This document shows positions 22,301 through 34,967 of a stretch of 64,000 bases of DNA, piece after piece (positions within the stretch are counted from its first letter, which is position 1; each line of letters begins with the position of its first letter). The notes under the pieces are model-generated. The model saw only the letters and a program-made list of their open reading frames with translations. It had not been told where the DNA came from and did not search any database. The stretch is from assembly GCA_037892935.1 (NCBI GenBank), contig JAYXKI010000002.1, positions 186,001 to 250,000 on the forward strand. Direction: 5' to 3'. The stretch is from Phlebopus portentosus (taxonomy: Eukaryota > Basidiomycota > Agaricomycetes > Boletales > Boletinellaceae). The position numbers were made by a program, and so were the translations under genes.

Positions 22301-22439
22301 GGGGACGTCGACCTGACGATTTTCTCCTATCAGAATATGCTCAAATAACCCAAGGTACAGTTATCGCATACCTCTTCCTCTTGGATGCGAAGTGTCCTGA
22401 AGGAATATCCGAAACGGGAGGCAAGGTTGCAGTCGACAT
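19332..22439 (-). CDS. CWC22: Pre-mRNA splicing factor CWC22
   Basis: Spliced gene read on the minus strand. The MIF4G domain is encoded at about 22030-21200 ([34 protein letters not shown]). An acidic linker follows (about 21180-21000), then the MA3 domain at about 20960-20290 ([44 protein letters not shown]). The C terminus (20210-19332) is a long RS/SP-rich tail after an acidic Ser/Asp run. CWC22 is a spliceosome component that also helps load eIF4AIII for the exon junction complex in organisms that have one. A short first exon with Met at 22439 and a following exon from about 22325 are likely, but the phase across that junction did not fit cleanly, so the exact start is open. Confidence 0.9.
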
Positions 22440-23515
22440 GAGGGCGCTGAGCAAGTTACAGTCGCAACTTTGAACGGCGACGACGATCACGTCTTCGTCA
22501 CTTTTCAATCTCCGACCTCGCAAGTGGCATCGCCGATCAAAGAATATTGGATTTTTCTTTTTCACTCATTTTTTCCTCTCTTTAATTATGCTAACTATAC
22601 CGCTGCCTGATAGACTCTGCCTGTAGGCCGTAGCATGGAATATATGATACTGAATTACCTACAGAAAAAACTCACTGTGAACTTGAGTATTAATCACTCA
22701 TGCTTTCAGAAGGAATCATTGAGGATACTAGCTCGTATCTACAACCTGTGACACAGAACCAGCATCAGCTAAGAAACATGAGACACATACTGTAGCCTAT
22801 CTTAAGTCTAGGAAAAGGTTCGTGCCAAGAGAAGCGATTTACTGAAAAGCAACTCTTTCCTCAGGACCTGTACGTGTTCCTTCAAAACATAAGTCATCCA
22901 AGCTGCGCCTAATCTCAGACCTTGCCGCCAACGCATTGCATTCCTACGCGAGCAAACGCCATGCATCCTCATTCAGAATAAGCACTGACAAGGAAGTCCA
23001 TTAGGGATTGCAGCAAGAATGCGGTGTTTCTGAGTATCACGACTGCGCAATTATTCTTCTGAGTCTTCTGAGACTACATGACCCATCTCGTCCACCACGA
23101 AGTCATCAAAGGTGCTTGATGCGATGCATGGTCCGCGTACCTCTTAACTAGTTCGATTGGGCCTGTTGCATAATTTCAATGCTTAGGCGATAAGTCACCG
23201 AGTGTACAGGCCACTGGCCGGGCCCCGAAGTCGGACACGTTTTGCCCAAGTATAAACGGAAATCACTAGCATGGAATTCTTATGTTACTCGCTGCGCACG
23301 AGTTTGGGCTGTGGGATACAGAGTACAGCAACGGCTTTGTTGTACAAAGCAGCGTGTACAGGTTTGTATGGCGGTGTTTACCTCCTTCCAAATTAAGGTG
23401 CCACGGGCGCTTATAAATGAGCCCTCCTCGCCAACAACACTCTTCAACATCTCATCCTCCACCGCTCAACAAAGCAAAACATTGCGAATTACTACGGATC
23501 CATTGAACAACCACA
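22440..23515. other. Intergenic, divergent promoter region with TATA box
   Basis: Over 1 kb between CWC22 (-) and calcipressin (+). No gene or RNA recognised. A TATA box lies at 23412-23418. Confidence 0.4.
23412..23418 (+). promoter_or_regulatory. TATA box of the calcipressin gene
   Basis: TATAAAT about 100 bp upstream of the ATG, followed by a C-rich leader. Confidence 0.45.
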
Positions 23516-24350
23516 ATGACCATTAACACAATTCTATCCATCTCTGTTCCGACTACGCCACCGTTGTCCAATGGAGGCTCCGTCACAACGAGGACGAACT
23601 CATTGGTCGTGACAAATTTGCCTCCTACGTTCTTCCATCCCAGCGTTCTCGACGCACTGCGGTCTTACTTTGCCGTATACGGCGAGATTTATGCCTGGGC
23701 ACCTATTCGTTCTTTCGCTCGCGTTATTCTTGTGTACTACAGTGAGGATGACGCAGAGAACGCGAAATTGGGGTCGGATGGTCTGAGAATCGAGGCAACA
23801 TCTACAAGGTCAGGTTAACTCACCTTTTCTACTTCATCTCCGCTAACTCAACTGTTGCTAAAGCCCCGATACGATAATTCGTGTATACCGAGCTGATCCT
23901 ACTCCTATTATCTCTTCTTCTGGTTCTTCGTCACCCTCAGGCACGAAGTTCTCGCCATTCCATCTTCGTCCTCCCGCAGTCGAAAGAAACTTCCTCATCT
24001 CACCGCCTGGTTCTCCTCCTGTTGGATGGGAGGCAGCTCGTGAAGAGCCGCCTCATAATGCGCCGCTCGCAGATGATCTTATCACCGCTTTGCGTCGCCT
24101 CCAGATTTCTCAGGAAAACGAGGAAAAAGGTAGCTCAGCAGGCGTCTGTGTCTTGATCGAACCAGAGGATGGGCCCGGTGTTGGTGTGTACGTCGAGGAC
24201 TGTGGAGATCCCGACGAAGGCTCCGATGGATCGGACAGTGATTCGAGGTTTGCTGACGAAGGGTGGTTTTATGGCCAGTCGTCTCGGTACCAGAATCAGC
24301 GATTTGCTCCGGCTTCGACGATGCGTCCCCCAATGCCGACCTCTGCTTAG
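23516..24350 (+). CDS. Calcipressin (regulator of calcineurin)
   Basis: Exons 23516-23808 and 23864-24350, 259 codons. An RRM-like fold begins with NSLVVTNLPPTFFHP and continues through YGEIYAWAPIRSFARV. The family motif appears as FLISPPGSPPVGWE, the Ser-Pro box through which RCAN proteins bind calcineurin and which is phosphorylated in the family. A GVCVLIEPEDG..VYVEDC stretch follows, as in other calcipressins, then an acidic tail. Calcipressins inhibit or tune the calcium-dependent phosphatase calcineurin. Confidence 0.9.
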
Positions 24351-24886
24351 ATCTTCCCCATGCGTGAGTGCTCGTTCTTTCGTTCACCCGTTTTCCGGTT
24401 TTCTTTTGTCTATGATGAACCTTCATCAGACCTGTACCGAATCCGCCTCGCGGATATGCGGATAACTTCATATTGCCTAATTCTTTTCTGATTCTTCCAA
24501 TGTTCTTCAATCTCTCTCTTCATTATCCTGACAGAACTTCATTCTATAGCGTTTGACGACACACGAGTCTCGTATACCTTAATATGCTTTGCAACTTTAT
24601 AATGTGAAGAATAGTCTTGGACCCCTCCACTCTCTTTCGCGCATGTATATTCTCAGCACATATGGACTGCTATGCCTTTTATATGTTTTCGAGATGTTTA
24701 TTAGATTTGTAGCTCAGCAGCACAGAATTGTAACTCTGGTAGTGAATCTGATGATAGTAAATGAAAATTCGTTAGAAGAAAACGAATATTTGCGTCCCTT
24801 CCCGGTTGCGTTGAGAGTGATCAACGTCTCAAACTATTGCCAAAATAAGCAACCTGCAGGCACTACTGACTTTGAGTTGAACAACC
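24351..24886. other. Intergenic between calcipressin and the lipase gene
   Basis: No gene or RNA recognised; open frames here run out of phase into the lipase exon. Confidence 0.4.
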
Positions 24887-26520
24887 ATGTTCCCCGTCCT
24901 CCCCTCTGCTCTGCGACTCCTTCTGACTCCACTGCTGCTCATAGTGAATCCAGAGCTTGTACAAGACCAAACAGTGCTCAGAAATGTGTCTCCCTCGCAC
25001 ACTTTCTCGCTCAGACACGAGCACGCCATTGCAAACGGTTCACGAGTACTGTTTGCCGACGTTTCGCAGTCTTATCTCGCCGAGAAGCACGTTGTCAATT
25101 CAAGAATGATACAGACATACAGACCAAGCTCCTTTGGTGCTTTCTCACTAGCACGGGAAACATATCTGAATGGAATGACAGATGCAGACTTATGGGTACA
25201 ATCGACTATACCCGCACCAGACGTTGAACACCGAGAGACTCTTCTGACGCTTGCCAAAATGACAAATAATGCATACTATGCGCCTGCTGACAAGGAATGG
25301 TACGCGCTTGATCCATCCTGGGGGAACGATGTGAGTATTCAATCTATCCTCTTCATAAGTTTATGTTGAAGCCTCTGTTGTTGCCAGAGTTATCCATTCG
25401 GTTGGGAGCCAGACGCGGACGGATTTAGGGGTTACATATTCGCATCTGAGGACAATTCGACGGTGGTCCTCTCCATTAAGGGCACTTCCGGTGGATGGAT
25501 TGTTGGGGGTGGAGGCCCTACAACGAAGAAAGATAAACTCAACGACAACCTCCTGTTTTCGTGCTGCTGTGCTCGTGTCGGCCCGACGTGGTCTCCTGTC
25601 TGCGACTGTTATTCCGGAGGATACAAATGTGACCAGACTTGCCTTCAGAATGCCTTGACAGATGAAAGCCTGTTTTACAATGTTGCCGTAGTGAGTGCCC
25701 ATTCTTATCAGACTGTGAGGGGACGTAGTTGACAGTCCCTGTTATAAGAACCTATACCATAATGTTACGTATTTGTACCCAGACGCGGACATTTGGGTGA
25801 CTGGTATTGACCATGCCAATGTTCTTTGTGTCTTTTGCGATGCTAACTTACGTTTCTTAGGTCATTCTCTTGGAGGCGCACTAGCTTCGTTGACAGGCGC
25901 AACGTTTGGTGTACCCGTCGTTGCTTTCGAGGCTCCCGGAGAAAAACTGGCCGCTTCAAGACTACACCTTCCTTCACCTGTAAGCCTTGTCCTTCTTGAG
26001 GAATTGAGTTGACTTTAACGCACCGTTGTTTCGTCTTTTTCAATCTACCAAGCCTTCTACACTTCACATCACCCACGTCTACCATACTGCTGACCCAATT
26101 GCGATGGGCGTCTGCAATGGCGTGGCATCATTTTGCGCTATCGGGGGATATGCTATGGAATCAAAGTTCGTATAAATCTTGTCTCGTTTCCTCACTTAAC
26201 GAATTTATTTCCTCTGTATTCCCAGGTGCCACATTGGCCAAGTAATCAAGTACGACACGGTCACAAAACTCGGCTGGGCAGTCGACATACGCACCCACTC
26301 CATTAAGCGAGTAGTCGAGGAGGTGCTTTCGGAGGACTGGGAGCCAACCGCTGATGGGAACCCGGGACGTTCTGTCCCTGAGTCAGGCTACGAGGAAGAT
26401 TGTGTTGTGAGTGATGATATACTCCTTGACGGTCATTATGGAGCGCTGATCGATATGAATTAGGATTGTTTCAATTGGGAATTCGGAGATTTCAAGACAA
26501 AGAGCAGCGATGAGCTTTAG
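24887..26520 (+). CDS. ATG15: ATG15-like class 3 lipase
   Basis: Exon 1 is 24887-25330, exon 2 25388-25690, and further exons follow to the stop at 26518-26520. The N-terminal hydrophobic segment (about residues 6-20) fits the type II anchor of ATG15. The fold follows: [18 protein letters not shown], a Cys-rich loop, the nucleophile elbow GHSLGG built across an intron, an Asp in HTADPIAMG and the late His in [16 protein letters not shown]15 is the vacuolar phospholipase that breaks down autophagic bodies. The join between exon 2 and the block [13 protein letters not shown] (25748 on) does not work with a GT..AG pair in frame; a one-base indel or unusual splice is implied. Overall identity is firm. 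Confidence 0.85.
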
Positions 26521-27261
26521 GCAATGTGGTCTTACTCCTTGACGAAGTTTCCTTATGGGTTTTATTTGATTCCTTCACTCTGTAACATAATAACCAATTC
26601 TGTCCTGCTTAATACCCATTTGTATCGATAAATAGAACAACGATGACGATCTATTCGCATGTAAGAAGTGGTGACGGAGCGTCTAGGGAATTCAACGCTT
26701 CATTCGGAGGTACAGGACCTCCAGAACGAGAAAGCCACAATTATTCGGAAGGAATACGTCCGGTGCATAATATTGGATGACCAAAGAAAGAGTGGCAGAC
26801 AAGCAATTGGACGGTTCAATCTGTAATGTATACAACATCTAATAATGAATAAAATCTGCAGACAAGCCAAGAGGATAGAACCTCCTCATTAACACAGACG
26901 CGAGACACATACACGAACAGGCAGAACGATGAAAGAGATTATAACTAGAATTGGGGGGAAGAAAAGACCATTGATGACGAAGCTTTGCATTCCGATTAAA
27001 CGGGGTGTAACAGACAGCGAGAAAACCGAAGAAAAGGGCTGGAAGATTCTGGGTGAATGGCTTGCGTATATACGTAATTGTCATCTATTTATGTAGGCCG
27101 AGGGAGAGAAAAAAAAAAGGCCAAAATTTGAAAATGAGACAAAGAAACAACCAAGGAAAGGAAAAACGTGTAATCTCCGAGAGGCCAAAGCATAGGAACC
27201 GAGTCTTGAGGAGCTCTATGATGATGGTTGCAAGGGCAACAGAAGCGAAGCTTCCTTAGAC
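26521..27261. other. Intergenic between convergent genes
   Basis: Shared 3' region of the lipase (+) and the kinase (-). A-rich stretch near 27110. Nothing recognised. Confidence 0.4.
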
Positions 27262-29727
27262 CTATAACGGATCTAGTTCCCGACTCGCGACGCTATCGAT
27301 GTGTTCTTCGTCAAGCAAGACGCCATCTTGGGAATGCCACTCGTCTTCCCCGTCTGTTTCAGAACCATGCTCCGCAAATCTCGAAGAGGCACAAAGGGGT
27401 GGCGCAGGAGCGCCTTCTTCGCGTAACCAGGGTTCGTTCCAAAGGTCAATCAACCGCGCGCGTCGTGTAGGATTACGTTCTAGCAACATCCGAACCACAC
27501 GCTTCAGGCCTGGAGAAGCAAGACGACGAGATGCCTCAATTTGTGCATCTACCTCTTCGTCTTCATCAACTTCGGAATATTGCACTTCATCCGGCCAGTA
27601 GTACTCGCATTGCGCAATCCGCATGAGCATGTCACGTCTTCGGTTTGGACGTAAGCGTACAGACCCGGATCCCACGCTGCGAGTGCTGCGATTGCTCCGT
27701 ACGCTTCCCGCACGCGAAGGTGCACCGCTGGAGGAGTGTACGGGCAATGGCACATCAAAAGGCAATTGACGCGTAGCGAGTGCGTACAAAACAACACCGC
27801 AAGCCCAAGCATCTGTCTGACGGCCGTCATAATACCCCTTGGATTTAGCTTCACTGGATTCAGAATCATCAGCATCTGACGCGACATTTCGTATGCGACT
27901 TGCGCCGAGCACAAGCTCTGGAGCGGCATATGACTCAGAGCCGCACCGGGTTGAAAGCAACGGCGAGGATGGATCGATGAAGCGACTCAAACCGAAGTCT
28001 GTGAGTTTGATGAGCGGAAGACCGGAAGGAAGAAGCGGGTCGCCGGTAGCAAAGATATTCTGCGTCAGCAGAATGTCTGAATAAATAGCGGCATTGAGTC
28101 AACTCTTCTCGATTGAGAGGGCAATCAACTTACTCTCAAGCTTGATGTCGCGATGAACAAGTCCAACACCGTGCATCCATCCAACAGCAAGGCACAATTC
28201 ACCCCACATCCTCCGAATCGCTGGCTCTATTACGCGGGCAAATTGCTCATCTGAGTTGACGAGCTCAAAGAGCTCTCCTCCGCCGATGTACTCAAGCACA
28301 AGACAGTGATGTGTGCTCGAATCAAACGAATGGAGGTATGAAACAATGGAAGGGTGAACAATGTGCTAAGAATAGAAAGTCAAGTTCTGCGATTCCGAAA
28401 GTAATACAGAAAGGAAGGCAAGATTTACCCTGAGAACTTCCACTTCACGTACGAAGCTGATACGTGTTCGATCATCAGCGGCACAGAGCGATCGGTCAAT
28501 CATTTTGACAGCAACAAGCTTTCCTTTTGGCTTCGCAACCTGAACAATATTCTCAGGAGATGCGGTGGCACCTTCTCCATCCTGTTCATGAAGCACGACG
28601 CTTTCATCTGCATTACCAGATTCCCGTTCACACGGAACAGTTGAGCTGACCGTTGAAGACGGTTTAATTCCTTGCATCCGTTTATCGCGACCTTGTTTTG
28701 CCCAACTGGAGCTTTTCCTCCTGAGAGTTTCGGGCCGATTCCGCGAATCAGGATCAATCAACGGAACAAGAGTACCTGCCTCATCTGTCGCGAGCCAGAC
28801 ACTACTGAATGCACCTTCTCCAAGAGGGCGAACGAGCTTTAACTTTGCGGAACCTGACTCCAGGAGTGTGTCTGAGGTTAGAAGAGGATACGGTCCCGAT
28901 CCGGGCAAAGTCTCCTCGAAGCCCGAGTCTCCACTTCCATGTGAGGTCCCAATCAGGTGAGTCTCGCGGCGGATAGGTAGACTATGAAAAGCTCCATGAC
29001 AAATCCGTGCGCCAGGCAGCTGATGGTGCTCCACGGGAGGGGAAATGGGTTTCATCGCAAGCGGTGGCGAAGGAGGTTGCTGAGGAACCGTCTTCGAGAG
29101 GCTTAAAAATTCGCGCTTGAAATTTGTCTCCCAATCCGTGCCTTTTGTGCGATGGTGCAAAGGTTCTTCATCATGTTCACCTAGTGTCGAACTAGCAGCG
29201 TAGCGAGAAGGGAAGAAGCGCGAGAGAGGTGGGAGACGTGGCGGGGAAGATTCTCGGGAACTAGCTGAGGACTTTACGCTAGGCGGCGGCGTGGGACGTG
29301 TCCCCAACGCGCCAGGAGCAAAGAAGAAATCAGAGGTGGCGGAGCGCCTCGACGTAGCCTCCTTCGATTGCGGAAGAGTCGTAATCGTGTCACTGCGCAA
29401 TGGAGGGGGAGCGGGAGCGGGAGTGGGCGGACCGGTTGCTGTGAAAGGAGAACCAAAGAAGGCGGCTGTCTTGCTGGAAGTACTTGGCGGTTCCCGAGGC
29501 GACGGAAGAGGAGAGGGCAGAAGGCCTTCAGCGACGTTGGCAGTGAATATGGACAGCGACTTCAGAGGGGGCTTTGCGGAACTTGACGGGACACTTTGCG
29601 ACCGTGAATCGGTAGGATCGCCTGGATGGGGAATAGGCGGACTTGGAATACGGGACCAGGGCGACATGGCTGGGTCGATGTTGTCGGGTATTGTATGTAT
29701 AGCACGTCGGAGGTCAAGAGCAACCAT
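27262..29727 (-). CDS. Serine/threonine protein kinase with long Ser/Pro-rich N terminus
   Basis: The kinase domain starts at about 28830: glycine loop [12 protein letters not shown], a long loop insert, VAVKMIDRS lysine, then in later exons [13 protein letters not shown], the catalytic HRDIKLEN (completed across an intron at about 28076-28136), DFGLSRF and the [11 protein letters not shown] activation segment. The last exon has [18 protein letters not shown] and an acidic insert before the final helix region. The CGSxxYAAPEL pattern points to the CAMK-like group. The N-terminal 300 or so residues are low-complexity Ser/Pro. Start at 29727 or the next Met at 29667 is plausible; an in-frame Met at 29832 is less likely. 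Substrates cannot be inferred. Confidence 0.85.
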
Positions 29728-30982
29728 TATATACACAGAGATCTTGGTTATGTACTGCGGACCGACAAGTGGTGAGTTATCGCGGATGACAAGTACTCTT
29801 GAGCCGCCCTGCTTCGTGCAGTGCTTCTCCACTTCCGCAAAGGTAGCGAATGACCTCAGCGGCGGGTACGACGCATCACCTCTTTGTCAGAGGTCATCAA
29901 TCTAGTACGGAGAGTCAGTATATACGCTGTGACGGACGATGAGGACGTACCATCATCGATGAGCTCGTCGACGTCGACGTGGGGGTCGGTGAGTGACCGA
30001 CGATCAACCCGCCAATCGCAAAATGCGGACATCCAGAATGGGAAGGTTTATTACATAAGCAGCTCCTCTGCAAGCTGCAAGTCAGGGTTCGCAATACTAT
30101 TACTTATTGATAAATAACATAGCATTTCAATTATCAATGGACATCCTTATCTATTGGATTTGATGTGTCTTTCTTCTCGTTTGCTCATGCATGCCATACC
30201 CTTGAATGTCTGAAGACAGTCTACCGTTCATCCAAAATTACCTGCATATAATGATTGTAAGCTTCGGCCTAATGATTGAATTATATTATTTAGCTGCTTG
30301 AAATTAGCACAATCCGATATATACATGGCATTGGATTTTATTAGGTGACTATTGTTAGAGGTCTCCTAGATTGACGGATGAAGTTCTGGAGTTTGCCTGC
30401 GAGGTCCGATTGAATATTGCTAGATAATTGTTGCTCAACGACACCTTCAACACTGATTGCAATGATATGATGCAGATCACACATGTTTCGGTAAGTCTCT
30501 GTATCTCTTTCTGTATTGATGATTTGACTCTCGGTGTATATCATATCGACAGCTTGTCCGCGTCGTTCTTTTGAATTTGAGAGAGCCGACTGAAAACATT
30601 AAAGGATCTGCAGTAATTATTTTGTTGACAAAAAAGGAATTGAAGCATTATTTGGGTCACTAGTACTAGTGACGTACGGTTGTATTCAAAGTCAAAATTA
30701 ATACCTATAATTCATCTATTAAAAATAAAAGTAACCGACTGATAAACGAAACGTTACACGCTTTTTGAAAACTTGGATCACGTGCCTAAGGCTGACCTGA
30801 CCTGCCCTAAACAACAACATACTTTTTAGTTTGGCTCTCCTCCATCTTCACGCTCACCGCCTCCTCGTTTTTGGGCTGTTGCCGCCCCTCGACGCCTCCG
30901 CGTTTCTGCTGTGAAGCATTAACTTGCTTCAAAAGATCACCAGTCGCTCTCTGCGCTTTCATCGACCTACCAGTTGCTCAGA
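29728..30982. other. Intergenic, with one possible small minus-strand exon
   Basis: Divergent promoter region of the kinase and eIF2A. A minus-strand frame of 67 codons from Met (30341-30544) extends upstream in frame to a TTTTCAG acceptor-like site at about 30594, so it could be the last exon of a small gene, but no upstream exon or family was recognised. Confidence 0.3.
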
Positions 30983-33280
30983 ATGACTTCACCAATGTCG
31001 CAGCAATACGCATGTACGCCCTCGTCCCTCATTTCGTTGAGCGTTACGGTCCGAAATACTGATACGTGCCGTCTTTTTGCCACTTGGTTTTCTAGTCCGC
31101 TCGCAGAAGAGCCTGGGGCTTGTCGGGGGTTCGCCAAGTTACGAGTCTGTGAAGGGCTTCGAGACCCCCGAGGCACCAACTCGAACCTATGTCTATAGCC
31201 CCGATGGCCGCTTATTTGCTTACGTTCAATCCGACTGGTCGGTCTCTCTAATGATTGCATCCCGGCTAGCTTCCGATTGACGTCCTTGATCTTTCTAGTG
31301 TCCGTATACACTATGCCGAGAATGCTGAGCTGTTGCGCGAACTGTCCTTACCCAACGTCATCGAAATTAGCTTTTCGCCGCGCGGCACCTATATTTCGAC
31401 CTGGGAGCGAGTTGGTGCGTTTGTGACGAATGTAAGGAAAGATCAAGGTGCTAACTGAGAACAACTTTAGCTAAGCTCGAAAATGATGCGCAGCACAAGA
31501 ACCTACGTGTGTACTCCGTTTCAAGCGGCGAGGAGCTTGCATCCTTCACGCAAAAGTCCCAGATCAGCTGGGAACTACAGTTCACGATTTCCGAATCGCA
31601 CGCCGTGCGCCTAGTGGGGCAGGAATTGCAGGTTTTCCATCCTGCGGACTGGTCACAGGGAGTAGTGGACAAACTCAGAGTTGATGGCTTAACAACCATC
31701 TCTCTGAGCCCTGGTTTGAACCCGCACGTAGCTGCATTCGTTTCGGGAAAGAACGTGAGTGACGCTCGAAGCAACTTTCGGATTCGTCGATTTATGCGGG
31801 ATGTTAGAGTCAACCAGCGAACTTAAGGGTCTACAGTTTATTGTCCCTTTCCAGTCCTCCGACGTGCTCGAAGTCAATCTTCCGGGCTGAGCATACTCAA
31901 TTCAAATGGAATACAATCGGGACACAGGTCCTTGCGCTTGTTCGCACAGATGTCGATCAAACGAATAAAAGCTACTATGGCGAGACAAGGCTGTACTTGC
32001 TGAGTTCAGCGGGTAACTTCGACTGTCATGTAGCTAGTCCGAAAGAAGGGCCTATCCATGACTTTGCGTGGAGTCCAAACTCGAAAGAGTTTGGCGTCGT
32101 CTGTGGCTGTAAGCACCGGATTTCTAATTGTGTTTATTGATACTTGAGCTAAGGCCACATCTTTCTCAGTCACTCCGACCAAGGCGGTCCTCTTTGATAG
32201 TCACGTCAAAATCGTCCATGACTTCGGGACTGCACCGCAAAACTTCATTTCCTTCAATCCACAAGGTCGCTTGTTAGCGCTTGCAGGTTTCGGAAACATG
32301 TCTGGTCCCATCAGTGTTTACGACCGACGTTCTCTTCAGAAGATTGCAACTATTGATGCTCCCAATACAACGTTCTTTGAATGGTCCCCATGCGGACGTT
32401 TCATCCTCACTGCTACCTTATCTCCGCGGTTGCGTGTTGACAACGGCATCAAAGTCTGGCACTGTAGCGGAGCATTGATGCATGTTCAGCTCGTCGATGA
32501 GCTGTATCAGGCATCGTGGAGGCCCATTCCTGTCGACGCAGTGGGTGCTTTTCCACAGGCTATCCCTCCTGCACCTTCGCCAAATGCGAGCGTTGCACTA
32601 TTCACCGCTGGAGCAAAGCCTGTCGTTGCCAAAGCTGCTGGTGCATACCGGCCTCCAGGTGCACGTGGTATGGATGCATCCCCAGTGTACCAGCGTGACA
32701 GTGAGCCTAACAGTGGAACGAACACTCCCAACCGTCCATATAACCGTAGTCCTGCTCCTGGAGCGAATGGGTACGGCGGACCTGGTGGGGTGCGGGGACG
32801 GGGGCGCTACGTCCCCGGTGCGGCGCCGAGCTCGCCGACTCCCAACAAAGAAGGCGGTGGGAGGAAGCAGGCTCGTACGAAGAAGGGTAAGGGAGACAAG
32901 AAGCAGGAAGGGGAGCCTGAGACTTCGGTCGGCTCCGTTGTGGGGGCTGAGGCCACAGAGCCACTCAGGCAAGTCGCTGCTGCGGCTGTCGCCGAGAAAG
33001 CGGAAAATATCTCGTCTGGTGGGGATGGAAGTGGACTGGATGTGGTGTCCAAGAAAATTCGAAATCTGAAAAAGAAGGTTGGTAATTAATGCATTTCGCC
33101 TATTGGTATAGCGCTCACTTATCCATCAATCAGTTGAAGGCTATCGACGAGCTGAAAGAGCGGAGGGAGAAAGGCGAACACCTGGAAGACACGCAGATCA
33201 AGAAGATCGATGCGGAGAACTCAATACACGAAGAACTGGAAAAGCTTTCTCTGCAGAGCGGCATTCCTGTTGCCAGCTAA
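30983..33280 (+). CDS. Eukaryotic translation initiation factor eIF2A
   Basis: Starts MTSPMSQQYA; exon 1 (30983-31013) joins exon 2 at 31096 to give QYAFRSQKSLGLV. Further exons encode the beta-propeller: VYSPDGRLFAYVQSD, SFSPRGTYISTWERV, KSYYGETRLYLL, GPIHDFAWSPNSKEFGVV, FNPQGRLLALAGFGN, FFEWSPCGRFILTATLSPR, VQLVDELYQASWRP. A low-complexity Pro/Gly region follows, then a Lys-rich segment and a C-terminal helix (LKAIDELKERREKGE). These are the hallmarks of eIF2A, which can deliver initiator tRNA independently of GTP in the family. All introns are short. Codon use and structure look intact. Confidence 0.92.
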
Positions 33281-33944
33281 CGACTTCATCTCGGCACGCC
33301 CCTGCTACGTTCTCGACTATTAGACAGCATCGTTCCGCATCAGTTTTCTACTGTTGTATTTGCAGCTTGTTTTGCTTCGAGGTTTATGTGTCATGTTCTA
33401 TGCCTGCTATTGGATGATAAGTGATGATCATTGCTGTTTCACTTCCAGATGCGAGTCGTCTCGTTTTGCAGGTTGCGACGCCTTGAGTGAGAATTCGGAT
33501 GAAGAATATTATGCCGAGTCTTCTTGAAGCCGAGAACACGGTTATCCGGTATCGAGGCGTGACGAGCCTTCCGTATTGGTGCCGCTAAAGCGGGATGACG
33601 AATTGATCCTCAAGTAGAAGGACTAAGCTCGACAAATGAAGTCAAACGGGCATTGAAGATTTCATGGCGATCAAGGCACTATATTCTCTTAATATCAAGG
33701 GAGAAGACGGAAGTGATCGGCCTGCTTTTCTCATGACTGGCTGAGATACTTCCCTGGCTTCTAGCACAGACACGCACCGCTTTGAATGCATATGTCTGAA
33801 TAGCTTTGCGGAAGATGACGGATTTCTTTCGTCCCTTCTGATAACTAGGCAGAACCTCTCCTGTTTGATCTGCCTATGCAGTTGGCGAAGTAGGGGTCTT
33901 ATTAGGTGGGTTTCACAGAGGGTAAAGGGCTTCCGACGATAAAA

Positions 33945-34172
33945 ATGGCGAATGATGCGAACTCCGACGATGGAAAAAGATACGAAATCTATTTGCTGGC
34001 CGCCTGGCGCTTTATTTTGCCCTCGATATTCGGACTTCACCAGGTCCACTCTGTCGGGAGCTTGAAGACTAATTGGGTTTACCTTGTTCTCCTTCGCGAG
34101 GCACGCGGCCTGACAATATTGCATTTTTCCTTCGCAGGATTCATAGTGGTGGACATAAATTGGGTTCCGTGA
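33945..34172 (+). pseudogene. Short unit ORF, copy 1 (MANDANSDD type)
   Basis: 75 codons starting MANDANSDDGKR. The same frame is kept in all four units, with several substitutions, after the same leader. No domain recognised; may be the first exon of a longer lost gene. Confidence 0.35.
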
Positions 34173-34967
34173 CCATCAATGAACAGTGGATTACCTGCAT
34201 ATATGCGGTATTGGAACTCCGAAAGAAAACAATTAATGAACGTTTTCTCTAGGTGCAATACTACACATCAAGGGTTCCTATACGTTTCCGATGATACAAT
34301 TGATTTTTTATGCTGACCCGCTTGTTTGCTGTGCCAAATCAACAACAGAATGCTCACGTACATGGCGTGCTGCTGTGCCATGGCGCTCGTTGAGGGCTTC
34401 GTTCATTCCGGGAAAACTGTGACAGGTATTTTCTTGCGGGAATCGATAATTTTGCGCCGCGCCAGATGAGTGTGCTGCTTCTATCTGTCCGAAAGCGTTT
34501 CACATCCCAAAGCATCAAACGGATAGGGCCAGCGTGACTGCTATGGACCATAGCGTGTAGGCACATGATGATCCCGCGTAGCAACCGGAATTTGGGAGGC
34601 TTACTTCATGGCAATGCTGAGAAGAGTTCGCTTCTGCCTTCTTTGCCGGACGAGTCGATCTTGATGCGAGTCAGAAAGAGGTCAAATTTCCGGTTATCCC
34701 AAAGGCAGGCATTAGTACTTTTCTTGGGATCAGAGAGGCGATAACGTAGGATATTTCGCATTAAAAGTGCGTGAGTATTGTCACGGCTTGATTATGTAGC
34801 GGGAGTCGAAGCACCCAACCCTTTTCAATGAATGATGGACTGTTGTGTTTCGTGACGGCGATACACCAGCATCCCCCCACCTCCACGACCATTTCTTGCT
34901 ACCCAGACAGCATGGGCCCTTCCAGTACTCGGACATTTCTTTCCATATTCTGCAAGTTGACGGCGAC

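Noticed and set aside
24589..25227. Plus-strand open frame of 212 codons overlapping the ATG15 start
   Set aside because: It overlaps the lipase exon in a different frame; the lipase frame has clear family motifs.
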